Origin: Streptomyces celluloflavus
GTDB taxonomy: Bacteria > Actinomycetota > Actinomycetes > Streptomycetales > Streptomycetaceae
DNA: 49,759 nucleotides
Direction of reading: 5' to 3'
NCBI GenBank assembly: GCA_000720995.1
Contig: JOEL01000049.1
Location: 1 to 49,759, forward strand
Position 1 is the stretch's first letter; the number at the start of each line of letters is the position of its first letter. The notes below the pieces were generated by a model that was not told the origin of the DNA, made no database searches, and saw only the letters and a list, made by a program, of their open reading frames with translations. Of the stretch, positions 42,649 through 49,759 are shown piece by piece. The translations under genes and the position numbers were made by a program.

Positions 42649-43168
42649 CCGACGTCAACTACCCCGAAGTGGGCGGCACTCGGCACACCCCGCTGCCGCC
42701 CGGCTATCACCATCTCCACCAGGAGATGCCGATCGGCCACGGCCGCGCCGTGCTGGCGGCGGCCGGTGAGGCGGTCACCACCTTCCGGATGCACCGCGCG
42801 GCGGGCGTCGGCATCCGGGCCGACGCGCCGCGGGCCGCCCCGGGGGGGCCGTCGAGGTCTCGCTGGGCATCGGCCCGCTGCGGCTGCGGGCACCGTGCCG
42901 GGTGGTGTGGAGCGTGGCCGAGGAGGACCGCGTCGGCTTCGCGTACGGCACCCGCGACGGGCACCCCGAGCGCGGCGAGGAGGCGTTCACGGTCACCCTG
43001 CGGGCGGACGGCTCGGTGTGGTTCACCGTCACCGCCTTCAGCCGGCCGGACCGGTTCTGGACCCGCCTCGCGGGCCCCCTGGTCCCCGTTCTGCAGCGCG
43101 CGTACGCCCGGCATTGCGGCCGGACCCTGCGCCGGCTGGCGAACCGCCCCCGCCCCGGCGGCCGTTGA
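42645..43168 (+). pseudogene. DUF1990 family protein, interrupted by a frameshift in a G-tract
   Basis: The first part reads MTDVNYPEVGGTRHTPLPPG and continues to about residue 67. The second part, in another frame, reads VEVSLGIGPLRLRAPCRVVW and runs to the stop at 43168. Together they give a normal-length DUF1990 protein of about 174 residues. The switch falls at seven consecutive G (42842-42848); eight G would restore one frame. Either the gene is truly broken or phase-variable, or the tract was miscounted during sequencing. It overlaps the YndJ-like stop and has AAGGAG upstream, so the operon architecture is otherwise intact. DUF1990 has no established function. Confidence 0.8.
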
Positions 43169-43202
43169 GGCGCTCCGACGGGCCGTCGGGGGCGGCGCGG
43201 CC

Positions 43203-43241
43203 GGGACTTTGGTCCCCCGGCGGCCGGGACCACCCGGTCCC
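43203..43241 (+). promoter_or_regulatory. Two DosR/DevR-like boxes upstream of the WhiA-like gene
   Basis: GGGACTTTGGTCCC (43203-43216) and GGGAC-N6-GTCCC (43226-43241) closely resemble the dyad bound by NarL-type DosR/DevR hypoxia regulators. A TAGCCT (43273-43278) downstream could be the -10, which would place the boxes at activator positions. Alternatively they are two small hairpins ending the DUF1990 transcript. Confidence 0.45.
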
Positions 43242-43411
43242 TGAGGAGGACGCCGGCGCCCGGCCGCGGGACTAGCCTCGACAACGGGCCGCCGCCGGCG
43301 GCCGGCGACAGCCGGCCGGAGCGGTGTACGCGAGGGGGCGGCCCGAAGTGCGGTGAGAACGAGGCGTCCGCACGGGTCCCCGGACCGGTACGGACGCGCA
43401 GAGGAGCGGAG

Positions 43412-44470
43412 ATGGCCGACGCGAGGATCCCGGACCGGCACACCGCGTTCTTGGACCAGGACGCCGCGGAGGTGGTCGCGGACGCACTGGCCCGGACCCC
43501 GTACGCGGCCGGCTGCTGTGCCCGGACCGAAGCCGCGGTACTGCTGCACGGGCCGGACCCCGCCGAGGGCACCGGCGGCGTGGCCGGCCACCCCCGGTAC
43601 GTCGTACGCGGCGAGGCGGTCGCGCGGCGGCTGGAGGAGCTGCTGCGGTCGTTGTGGGGGATCTCCTGCCGGACGTATGTGGTACCGGCTCCCGGCGCGG
43701 ACGACGGCCGGCGGGCAGCGGCCGCGCACGGTCCGGACGGCGTCCCCCGCCCGCTCCACCACCCCGTGTCGCGCGCCTACGCGGTGGAGCCCGATCCGTC
43801 CGGCCCCCGGCCGCCCGTCGCGGAGCTCCACGGTCCGGACGAGCTGCCGCGACCGCTGCTGCTCGCTCGCGCCCGGGAGTGCTGCCGGCGGGCCGCGCTG
43901 CGGGCGGCGTTCCTGGCCGGCGGGACGGTCGTGCCGGGGGTGCGCACCGCGCACGGGATGGAGGACCGCCGGATCGAGATCGTCTGCGCCTCACCCGCCG
44001 TCGCGGACACCGTGGCCGCGCTGACCGGGGCGGTGGCGCTGCGCCCCGCCGAGATCCGGCCGGACGGACCGGCTCCGCTCGTGGTGCTGCACGGGCTGGA
44101 CGCCACCCGCCGGCTGCTCTCCGCCGCCGGGCTGGCCTGGACGCCGGAGATCCAGCGGCTGCTGCGCAACACGTACAGCAGCGGGCCCACGGCCCAGGAC
44201 GTCCGCGACGCGGTGGCGCGGGTCGGCGGCGCCGCACCGTCCGAGGTCCTGGAGGCCGCCCGGCTGCGCCTGGCCGCGCCCGCCGTCTCGCTGACCGCGC
44301 TGAGCAGGCTGAACGGCGGCCGGCCGTCGGTACGCACCCTCACCCTGCGCCTCAACCGGCTGATGGCACTGGCCCAGGCGCGTCCGGCCCCCGCCGCACC
44401 CGCACCGTCACCCCCGCCCGCATCGGCACCGGCTTCCGCGTCCGCTCCCGGTTCCGGAGCCCCCGGCTGA
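43412..44470 (+). CDS. Divergent WhiA-like protein
   Basis: This 352-residue protein has the layout of WhiA, the sporulation regulator with a degenerate LAGLIDADG homing-endonuclease fold plus a C-terminal helix-turn-helix. Matching features are YVVRGEAVARRLEELLRSLW (about 63-82), the WhiA core ECCRRAALRAAFLAGGTV (156-173), and a terminal HTH EAARLRLAAPAVSLTALSRL (281-300) with VRTLTLRLNRLMAL (307-320). A Pro/Ala-rich tail follows. It is more divergent than housekeeping WhiA and lacks the usual rapZ/yvcK/uvrC neighbours, so it is probably a paralogue. ATG 43412 follows GAGGAG. It lies upstream of a SpoIIE-type phosphatase, suggesting developmental or stress signalling; two DosR-like dyads precede it. 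Confidence 0.7.
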   Translation: MADARIPDRHTAFLDQDAAEVVADALARTPYAAGCCARTEAAVLLHGPDPAEGTGGVAGHPRYVVRGEAVARRLEELLRSLWGISCRTYVVPAPGADDGRRAAAAHGPDGVPRPLHHPVSRAYAVEPDPSGPRPPVAELHGPDELPRPLLLARARECCRRAALRAAFLAGGTVVPGVRTAHGMEDRRIEIVCASPAVADTVAALTGAVALRPAEIRPDGPAPLVVLHGLDATRRLLSAAGLAWTPEIQRLLRNTYSSGPTAQDVRDAVARVGGAAPSEVLEAARLRLAAPAVSLTALSRLNGGRPSVRTLTLRLNRLMALAQARPAPAAPAPSPPPASAPASASAPGSGAPG

Positions 44471-44596
44471 TTGCCCGCCCCGTTCACCGGCTCGCCGCCC
44501 GCTCGGGAGCGGTCGCCGCGGGGGCGCGTACGGCTGTGGGCCGGGCTACGCCGTTCCGGGAATGCGCGGGTCACCGCCCCGGCCTAAGGTGAGCGC

Positions 44597-44692
44597 ATGG
44601 CCGCGTTCCGGTGGATATCGGCCCCGGTCCGCGGCGCGCGACCGAGGGCAGGGGGCGCGCCTGTCCCGGGGCCGGGGCGCCGCACGCCATGA
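44597..44692 (+). CDS. Small upstream ORF coupled to the SpoIIE-type phosphatase gene
   Basis: A 31-codon reading frame begins at ATG 44597 behind AAGGTGAG, a good ribosome site, and reads MAAFRWISAPVRGARP and onward. Its TGA (44690-44692) overlaps the ATG at 44689 as ATGA. It is Arg/Pro-rich and resembles no known protein. It could be a leader peptide that gates translation of the phosphatase, or a chance frame. Confidence 0.4.
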   Translation: MAAFRWISAPVRGARPRAGGAPVPGPGRRTP

Positions 44693-46899
44693 CCGGACAG
44701 CACCGGCCACGGCGCGACGGGTACGACCCGCGTACCGGCCGGGATCCGCGCCGGGGCACGGAGGACGCGCCCGCGATGTACCGCCATGAGCCCGTCGGCC
44801 TGCACACCCGGCTCTCGCTCAACCGGATGGGCACCTTCGACTGGGACCTGGACAGCGGGCGCATGATCCTGGACTCCGGCGCGCTGGCCGTCTTCGATCT
44901 GCGCGCGGACGAGTACGACGGCAGACCGCAGTCGCTGTCCGCACGGGTACCGGCCGACGAGGGTCGGCGGATGGACTCGACGCTCGCCCAGGCCCTCCAG
45001 GACGGCAGCTCGTCCTACGGCGTGTACTTCCGCGTCCGGTGCCGCGGCGGGGCGCTGCGCTGGACGCACACCCAGGGCCGCATCCTGCACGACGGCAGCG
45101 GGCTGCCGTACCGCATCATCGGCATCGTCCGGGAGGCGACCGGTGAGCTGGCGGACTCCGCGCTGCTGCGCTCGCGCCAGCAGGAGCGGCAGCGGCAGAC
45201 CGTGATGGTGCAGCACGCCACGGCGGCGCTGGCCCGCGCGCTGTCGGTCGAGGACGTCACGCGGGTGCTCGCCGACACCGAGGGCGCCCAGCGGTTCGGG
45301 GCCGACGCGCTGCTCCTGGGGCTGGTGACGGAAGGCAGGTTCGAGGTCATCACGACCGCCGGGCTGGCGGGCGAGGTGCCCGAGGGGATGACGCACTCCT
45401 GGGTGGACGACACCCTGCCGCTGTCCCATGTGGTGCGCTCGCGGCGGCCCACGTTTCTCAGCACCCGGGGCGAGCTGATCGCCCGCTACCCGCGGCTGCG
45501 CCGGTACGCCGAGATGCTGCCGGCCGGCAGTTCGGCGTTCCTGCCGCTGGTCGCCCAGGACACCGTCATCGGGTCGCTGGGGCTGTTCAACGCCGAACCG
45601 TCGGTGCAGTCGGCGGAGGCCCGGAACCTGGCGCTGGCGCTGGCCGGGGTCGTCGCGCAGTCGCTCCAGCGGGCCACCCTCTTCGACCAGGAGCGGGAGT
45701 TCGCGACGCAGCTCCAGGCGACGATGCTGCCCCGCGGGGTGCCGTCCATCACCGGCGGCGAGCTCATCGTCCGCTACCACCCGGCGAGCGTCGGGCGGGA
45801 CATCGGCGGCGACTGGTACGACGTGATCCCGCTGCCGCAGGGCCAAACCGGGCTGGTCGTCGGCGATGTGCAGGGCCACGACACCCATGCGGCGGCCGTG
45901 ATGGGCCAGTTGCGCATCGCCCTGCGCGCCTATGCCAGCGAGGGGCACACACCGGAGACCGTGCTGGTGCGGGCCTCCCGTTTCCTGGCCGAGCTGGAGA
46001 CCGAGCGGTTCGCGACCTGTACGTACATCCAGGCCGATCTGGAGTCCGGGGCGCTGCACGTGGCGCGGGCCGGGCACCTGGGTCCGCTGATCAGTGACAG
46101 TTCCCGGCACATCGACTGGCCGGAGATCCCGGGCGGTCTGCCGCTGGGCCTGGCCACGGTCTTCGGGCACGACCACTTCCCGGAGACCCAGCTGTTCCTG
46201 GAGCCGGGATCGACGCTGCTGCTGTGCACCGACGGTCTGGTGGAGCAGCCGGGCCAGGACATCTCGGCGGGCATCGACGCGCTGTCCGAGGCGGTCCGCA
46301 CCGGGCCCGCGGAGCTGGAGACCCTCGCCGACCAGCTCTCGGACCAGCTGTGGGCCGAGCCCGGTTCGGAGGACGACATGGCCCTCCTGCTGCTGCACCG
46401 GCTGCCGGGCCCGGGACCGGCCACCACACCGCGGCTGCGGCTCCACATCCACCAGGCGGATCCCGCCGGGACGGCGCAGGTCCGCTCGGCGCTGCGCCGC
46501 ACCCTCGACCAGTGGCGGGCGGGCGCCGTGACGCACGATGTGGAGGTCGCCGCCACCGAGCTGATCGTCAACGCGCTGACGCACACCGAGAGCGGCGCCC
46601 TGGTCTGCGTGGAGCTGCTGCCCGGCACCCCGCGGCGGATCCGGCTGGAGGTCGAGGACCGCTCCAGCCAGTGGCCACGACGGCGCAGCCCCGGCGAGAC
46701 CGCCACCTCCGGCCGCGGGCTGATGCTGGTCGAGGCGCTCGCGGACCGCTGGGGCGCCGAACCGCGCGGCTCCGGCAAGGCGCTGTGGTGCGAGTTCGAC
46801 GTACCGGACGCGGGGGACGGGGCGGAGAAGGGGCACGCGGCGGACGCTCCGGGGGCTCCGGGGGCTCCGCACGCTCCCGGCCCGGAGCCCGGACGCTGA
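44689..46899 (+). CDS. SpoIIE-type PP2C phosphatase with PAS, GAF and anti-sigma-like ATPase domains
   Basis: The 736-residue protein combines a PAS sensor (about 45-140; MGTFDWDLDSGRMILDSGAL), a GAF-like domain (about 150-320), a PP2C/SpoIIE phosphatase (about 325-540) and a HATPase_c domain (about 550-680). Phosphatase metal residues are in DIGGDWYD, GDVQGHD, CTDGLVEQ and SEDDMALL. The ATPase has the N-box ELIVNALTHTESG and G-box GRGLMLVEALADRWG. Such proteins dephosphorylate anti-anti-sigma factors and may also act as anti-sigma kinases in stress or developmental signalling. ATG 44689 is chosen because it overlaps the small upstream ORF; ATG 44776 (with GGAGG) and GTG 44611 are alternatives. 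The C-terminus has GAP-type repeats. Confidence 0.88.
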   Translation: MTGQHRPRRDGYDPRTGRDPRRGTEDAPAMYRHEPVGLHTRLSLNRMGTFDWDLDSGRMILDSGALAVFDLRADEYDGRPQSLSARVPADEGRRMDSTLAQALQDGSSSYGVYFRVRCRGGALRWTHTQGRILHDGSGLPYRIIGIVREATGELADSALLRSRQQERQRQTVMVQHATAALARALSVEDVTRVLADTEGAQRFGADALLLGLVTEGRFEVITTAGLAGEVPEGMTHSWVDDTLPLSHVVRSRRPTFLSTRGELIARYPRLRRYAEMLPAGSSAFLPLVAQDTVIGSLGLFNAEPSVQSAEARNLALALAGVVAQSLQRATLFDQEREFATQLQATMLPRGVPSITGGELIVRYHPASVGRDIGGDWYDVIPLPQGQTGLVVGDVQGHDTHAAAVMGQLRIALRAYASEGHTPETVLVRASRFLAELETERFATCTYIQADLESGALHVARAGHLGPLISDSSRHIDWPEIPGGLPLGLATVFGHDHFPETQLFLEPGSTLLLCTDGLVEQPGQDISAGIDALSEAVRTGPAELETLADQLSDQLWAEPGSEDDMALLLLHRLPGPGPATTPRLRLHIHQADPAGTAQVRSALRRTLDQWRAGAVTHDVEVAATELIVNALTHTESGALVCVELLPGTPRRIRLEVEDRSSQWPRRRSPGETATSGRGLMLVEALADRWGAEPRGSGKALWCEFDVPDAGDGAEKGHAADAPGAPGAPHAPGPEPGR

Positions 46900-46937
46900 A
46901 CTCCCTCACGGGCGGCGTGCGGTGGCCGGCCGTCTGT

Positions 46938-47001
46938 CCTTCGGGGTGCGCCCGGCCGGGAACCCCGAAGGGCCGACCTCTTTGCGTAGACGGCAAAGAG
47001 G
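46938..47001 (+). terminator. Tandem hairpins after the phosphatase gene
   Basis: Two stems follow each other: 46938-46947 with 46962-46971 (10 bp, 14-base loop), and 46977-46985 with 46993-47001 (9 bp, 7-base loop; arm CCTCTTTGC). They form a probable tandem terminator. The second, AT-richer stem could also be an operator for the hydrolase gene downstream. Confidence 0.65.
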
Positions 47002-47116
47002 CCATGGCGACCGCCGCCCGCCGATGGATCATGGCTCGGACGGCGGACCGCATCCGGTTCCGGAACCGGCCTGCCGCCGCGCTCGGCCAAGAACAGCTCG
47101 ACGCCCCGGAGGATTC

Positions 47117-48103
47117 ATGTCGCAACCCGCCCAGGCCACGGAACGCACCCACCGTCTGGTCCCCTCTCCCGCCGGCCGGATCCATCTGGTGGAGCAGGGC
47201 ACCGGGCCGCTGGTCCTGCTGCTCCACGGGTTCCCGGAGTCCTGGTACTCCTGGCGCCACCAGCTGCCGGCACTGGCCGCCGCCGGGTACCGCGCGGTCG
47301 CCGTCGACGTCCGCGGCTACGGCCGCTCCGCCAAACCCGAGGACACGGCCGCGTACCGGATGCTCGACCTGGTCGAGGACAACGTCGCCGTGGTGCACGC
47401 CCTGGGCGAGCGGTCGGCGGTGGTCGTGGGCCACGACTGGGGCGCGACCACAGCCGCCAACACCGCCCTGCTCAGGCCCGATGTCTTCCGCGCAGTCGGC
47501 CTGCTGAGCGTGCCCTACGCCCCGCGCGGCGGACCGCGGCCCGGTGAGATCTTCGCGCGGATGGGCGGGGACGAGGAGTTCTACGTCTCCTACTTCCAGG
47601 AGCCCGGACGGGCCGAGAGCGAGATGGAACCCGACATCCGCGGCTGGCTCGCGGGTTTCTACGCCGCCTTCTCGGGCGACACCATGCCCGCACCCGGCGC
47701 ACCGGACCCGCACTTCATCGGCCGGGGCGGACAGCTCCGCGACCGGTTCCCGGCCGGCAAGCTGCCCGGCTGGCTCGGCGAGGACGATCTCGACGTCTAT
47801 GCCGGGGAGTTCGAGCGGACCGGGATGCGCGGGGCGCTCAACCGCTACCGGAACATGGACCGCGACTGGGCGGATCTCGCCGACTTCGACGGCGCCCCCA
47901 TCCCCCAGCCGTCCCTGTTCATCGGCGGCGCTCTGGACGCCTCCACGACCTGGCTGGCCGACGCGATCGAGGCGTACCCCACCACGTTGCCCGGTCTGGT
48001 CTCCTCGCACGTCCTCGACGGCTGCGGCCACTGGATCCAGCAGGAGCGCCCCGACGAGGTGAACCGGCTGCTGACCGGCTGGCTCGCCGCGCTGCCCGCC
48101 TGA
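47117..48103 (+). CDS. Alpha/beta hydrolase, epoxide hydrolase-like
   Basis: The 328-residue protein has the epoxide-hydrolase oxyanion motif LLHGFPESWYSW (about residues 35-46), the nucleophile Asp107 in VVGHDWGAT and His305 in GCGHWIQQERP. An Asp rather than Ser nucleophile supports epoxide hydrolase or haloalkane dehalogenase chemistry. HGFPESW favours epoxide hydrolase, and the cap contains plausible tyrosines (GALNRYRNMDRDW). ATG 47117 is preceded by GGAGG. No signal peptide is present, so it is likely cytosolic. It is flanked by hairpins and appears monocistronic. Confidence 0.87.
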   Translation: MSQPAQATERTHRLVPSPAGRIHLVEQGTGPLVLLLHGFPESWYSWRHQLPALAAAGYRAVAVDVRGYGRSAKPEDTAAYRMLDLVEDNVAVVHALGERSAVVVGHDWGATTAANTALLRPDVFRAVGLLSVPYAPRGGPRPGEIFARMGGDEEFYVSYFQEPGRAESEMEPDIRGWLAGFYAAFSGDTMPAPGAPDPHFIGRGGQLRDRFPAGKLPGWLGEDDLDVYAGEFERTGMRGALNRYRNMDRDWADLADFDGAPIPQPSLFIGGALDASTTWLADAIEAYPTTLPGLVSSHVLDGCGHWIQQERPDEVNRLLTGWLAALPA

Positions 48104-48111
48104 AGGGGCTC

Positions 48112-48143
48112 CCCGGGATCCGCCCATGTCCGCGGATCCCGGG
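48112..48143. terminator. Bidirectional hairpin between convergent hydrolase and dehydrogenase genes
   Basis: A perfect 12-bp stem (48112-48123 with 48132-48143) with an 8-base loop begins 9 bp after the hydrolase stop and precedes the convergent dehydrogenase stop. It is a strong U-less terminator. Confidence 0.78.
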
Positions 48144-48204
48144 AACCGGGCCGGTCCCCGTCCCGCCACCGGACCCCGATCGGCCGACGTTCGCCCACGT
48201 ACGC

Positions 48205-49602
48205 TCAGTCCTGGGGCCCGTACCACACCGTGGTGATGTTGCAGAACTCGCGGATGCCGTGCCCGGAGAGCTCGCGTCCGTAGCCGGAGCGTTTGGCGCC
48301 GCCGAACGGCAGTCCCGGGTGCGAGGCCGTCATACCGTTGAAGAACACGCCGCCGGCCTGCAAGTCCCGTACCAGCCGCTCCTGTTCGGCCGCGTCGCGG
48401 GTCCAGGCGTTGGAACTCAGCCCGAACGGCGAGTCGTTGGCGACCGCCACCGCCTCGTCCAGGTCGGCGACCCGGTAGAGGGTGGCGACCGGACCGAACG
48501 CCTCCTCGTGGTGGATGCGCATCCCGGGGGTGACGCCGGTGAGCACCGTCGGCTCGTAGAACCAGCCCGCGGGGTGCCGGGGCGGGCGCCGGCCGCCGCA
48601 CATCGCCCGCGCGCCCCGGTGGACCGCGTCGTCGACCAGTTCCTCCAGGTCGGAGCGGCCCTGCTCGCTGACGAGCGGCCCGACATCGGTGCCCTCGTCC
48701 ATCGGGTCACCGACCGTCAGCGCGGCCATCCCCGCGGTGAACCGCTCCGCGAACGCGTCGTAGACATCGGTGTGGACGATGAACCGCTTGGCGGCGATAC
48801 AGGACTGACCGTTGTTCTGGACCCGCGCGCGCACGCCGGTGGCGGCCGCCTTGTCGAGGTCGGCGGAGGGCAGGACGAGGTACGGGTCGCTGCCGCCGAG
48901 TTCCAGCACCGTCTTCTTGACCTCGTCACCGGCGATGGCGGCGACCGAGCGGCCGGCCGGTTCGCTGCCGGTCAGTGTGGCGGCGGCGATCCGCGGGTCA
49001 CGCAGCACGTCCTCGACGGCGCCGGAGCCGATCAGCAGGGTCTGGAAGCAGCCCCGGGGAAAGCCCGCCCGGCGGAAGAGCTCCTCCAGGTAGAGGGCGG
49101 TCTGCGGGACGTTCGACGCGTGTTTGAGCAGCCCGGTGTTGCCCGCCATCAGGGCGGGCGCGGCGAACCGCACGACCTGCCAGAGCGGGAAGTTCCACGG
49201 CATCACCGCGAGGACGGTGCCCAGCGGGCGGTAGCGCACCAGGGCGCGGGCGGCTCCGGAGTCGCGCACGTCGGCGGGGTCGGGGGCCTCGTCGGCGAGG
49301 AGTTCCTCGGCGCGGGTCGCGTACCAGCGCATGGCCTTGACACATTTGGCGGCCTCGGCGCGCGCCGCGGCCAGCGGTTTGCCCATCTCGGTGGTCATGG
49401 TGCGGGCGATGGACTCCTGGTCGGCTTCGAGCAGTTCGGCGGCCTTGTGCAGCAGCTCGGCCCGGTGGGCGAACGATGTCGTGCGGTGCTCCTGGAAGGC
49501 CCGCTCGGCCAGGACCAGACGGTCTTCGAGCTCGCCCGCGTTGAGGGCGTCGAAGGTCTTGAGGGTCTCGCCGGTGGCCGGATTGACCGTGGCGATCGCC
49601 AT
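48205..49602 (-). CDS. gabD: NAD(P)-dependent succinic semialdehyde dehydrogenase-type aldehyde dehydrogenase
   Basis: The 465-residue enzyme has ALDH catalytic residues Cys268 in NNGQSCIAAKRF and Glu234 in LELGGSDPYLVL, spaced 34 residues apart as in the family. Other motifs are PWNFPLWQ and the C-terminal FGGAKRSGYGRELSGHGIREF. The short SSADH form and QSC motif match actinobacterial succinic semialdehyde dehydrogenases, which convert succinic semialdehyde to succinate at the end of GABA catabolism. Broader aldehyde use is possible. ATG 49602 is chosen over 49611 because GAGGAGG is better spaced. A Pro-rich protein ends 33 bp upstream on the same strand, so the gene may be second in an operon. 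Confidence 0.85.
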   Translation of the reverse strand: MAIATVNPATGETLKTFDALNAGELEDRLVLAERAFQEHRTTSFAHRAELLHKAAELLEADQESIARTMTTEMGKPLAAARAEAAKCVKAMRWYATRAEELLADEAPDPADVRDSGAARALVRYRPLGTVLAVMPWNFPLWQVVRFAAPALMAGNTGLLKHASNVPQTALYLEELFRRAGFPRGCFQTLLIGSGAVEDVLRDPRIAAATLTGSEPAGRSVAAIAGDEVKKTVLELGGSDPYLVLPSADLDKAAATGVRARVQNNGQSCIAAKRFIVHTDVYDAFAERFTAGMAALTVGDPMDEGTDVGPLVSEQGRSDLEELVDDAVHRGARAMCGGRRPPRHPAGWFYEPTVLTGVTPGMRIHHEEAFGPVATLYRVADLDEAVAVANDSPFGLSSNAWTRDAAEQERLVRDLQAGGVFFNGMTASHPGLPFGGAKRSGYGRELSGHGIREFCNITTVWYGPQD

Positions 49603-49635
49603 GATCAGCACCTCCTCGGTGGTGCGGGGCCGCCC

Positions 49636-49759
49636 CTAACGGAGCGGGGTGGGGGCCGGGGACGGCTCGGGGACCGGGTCCGGGCCGGGGCCGGGCGGGC
49701 GCGGTACCGGGGAGGGCGGTACCGGGTCGGGCGGTCCAGGCGGGGGCGGTGGTCCGGGG
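49636..49759 (-). CDS. C-terminal end of a Pro-rich protein, cut by the window edge
   Basis: Reading leftward from the window end, an open frame encodes a Pro-rich tail (for example PPGPGPDPVPEPSPAPTPLR) ending at TAG 49636-49638. No start or domain is inside the window. The composition suits a flexible C-terminal tail or linker. Because the bases are so C-rich, an open frame could also be fortuitous. It would lie 33 bp upstream of the semialdehyde dehydrogenase gene. Confidence 0.4.
   Translation of the reverse strand, partial: PGPPPPPGPPDPVPPSPVPRPPGPGPDPVPEPSPAPTPLR

Overview
The window is high-GC chromosomal DNA with near-saturated G/C at third codon positions, many GTG starts, GGAGG-type ribosome sites, Tat-exported enzymes, a CYP105-type P450 set, and PaaX, TetR, XRE and SpoIIE-type regulators. 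All of this points to Streptomyces or a close relative. I see no rRNA, tRNA, CRISPR array, transposase or integrase. Every function below is read from motifs and family memory; no searches were run.

Region 1 (1-3311) has a short XRE regulator facing a translationally coupled trio: Gfo/Idh/MocA oxidoreductase, DegT/StrS aminotransferase and Nudix hydrolase. Region 2 (3560-26140) is dominated by exported or sugar-cleaving enzymes: GH92 alpha-mannosidase, two tandem GH95-like enzymes with a GH36 alpha-galactosidase, and a GH29 alpha-fucosidase with a PA14 domain. With the PL8 lyase at 39058-41523 they look like a toolkit for complex glycans. The GH95-like operon and the GH29 gene share a conserved promoter module. 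Between them lie a leftward set (TetR regulator, P450, ferredoxin, ferredoxin reductase, UvrA-like ABC ATPase), a CapA-type lipoprotein, an APH-type kinase and an acyl-CoA synthetase.

Region 3 (26139-32186) holds a DinB-fold protein, a 61-residue unknown protein and a lipase maturation factor (LMF). Next comes a lower-GC islet with a two-repeat protein of unknown family divergent from an XRE-TPR regulator. A decayed copy of an LMF 3' end lies just beyond it, so the islet is bracketed by LMF-type sequence. Region 4 (32533-38769) carries a lactonase, an amino-acid permease and a PaaX-controlled acyl-CoA dehydrogenase/enoyl-CoA hydratase pair.

Region 5 (38770-49759) contains PL8 with the same 15-bp dyad upstream and inside the gene, and a YndJ-DUF1990 operon with a palindrome on its -35 box and a frameshift in DUF1990. 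It continues with a divergent WhiA-like protein behind DosR-like GGGAC/GTCCC boxes, a PAS-GAF-PP2C-ATPase phosphatase coupled to a small upstream ORF, an epoxide-hydrolase-like protein, a succinic semialdehyde dehydrogenase, and the end of a Pro-rich protein cut by the window edge.

The best leads are the shared fucosidase promoter, the paired PL8 operators, the WhiA paralogue with its DosR-like boxes, and the LMF-bracketed islet.
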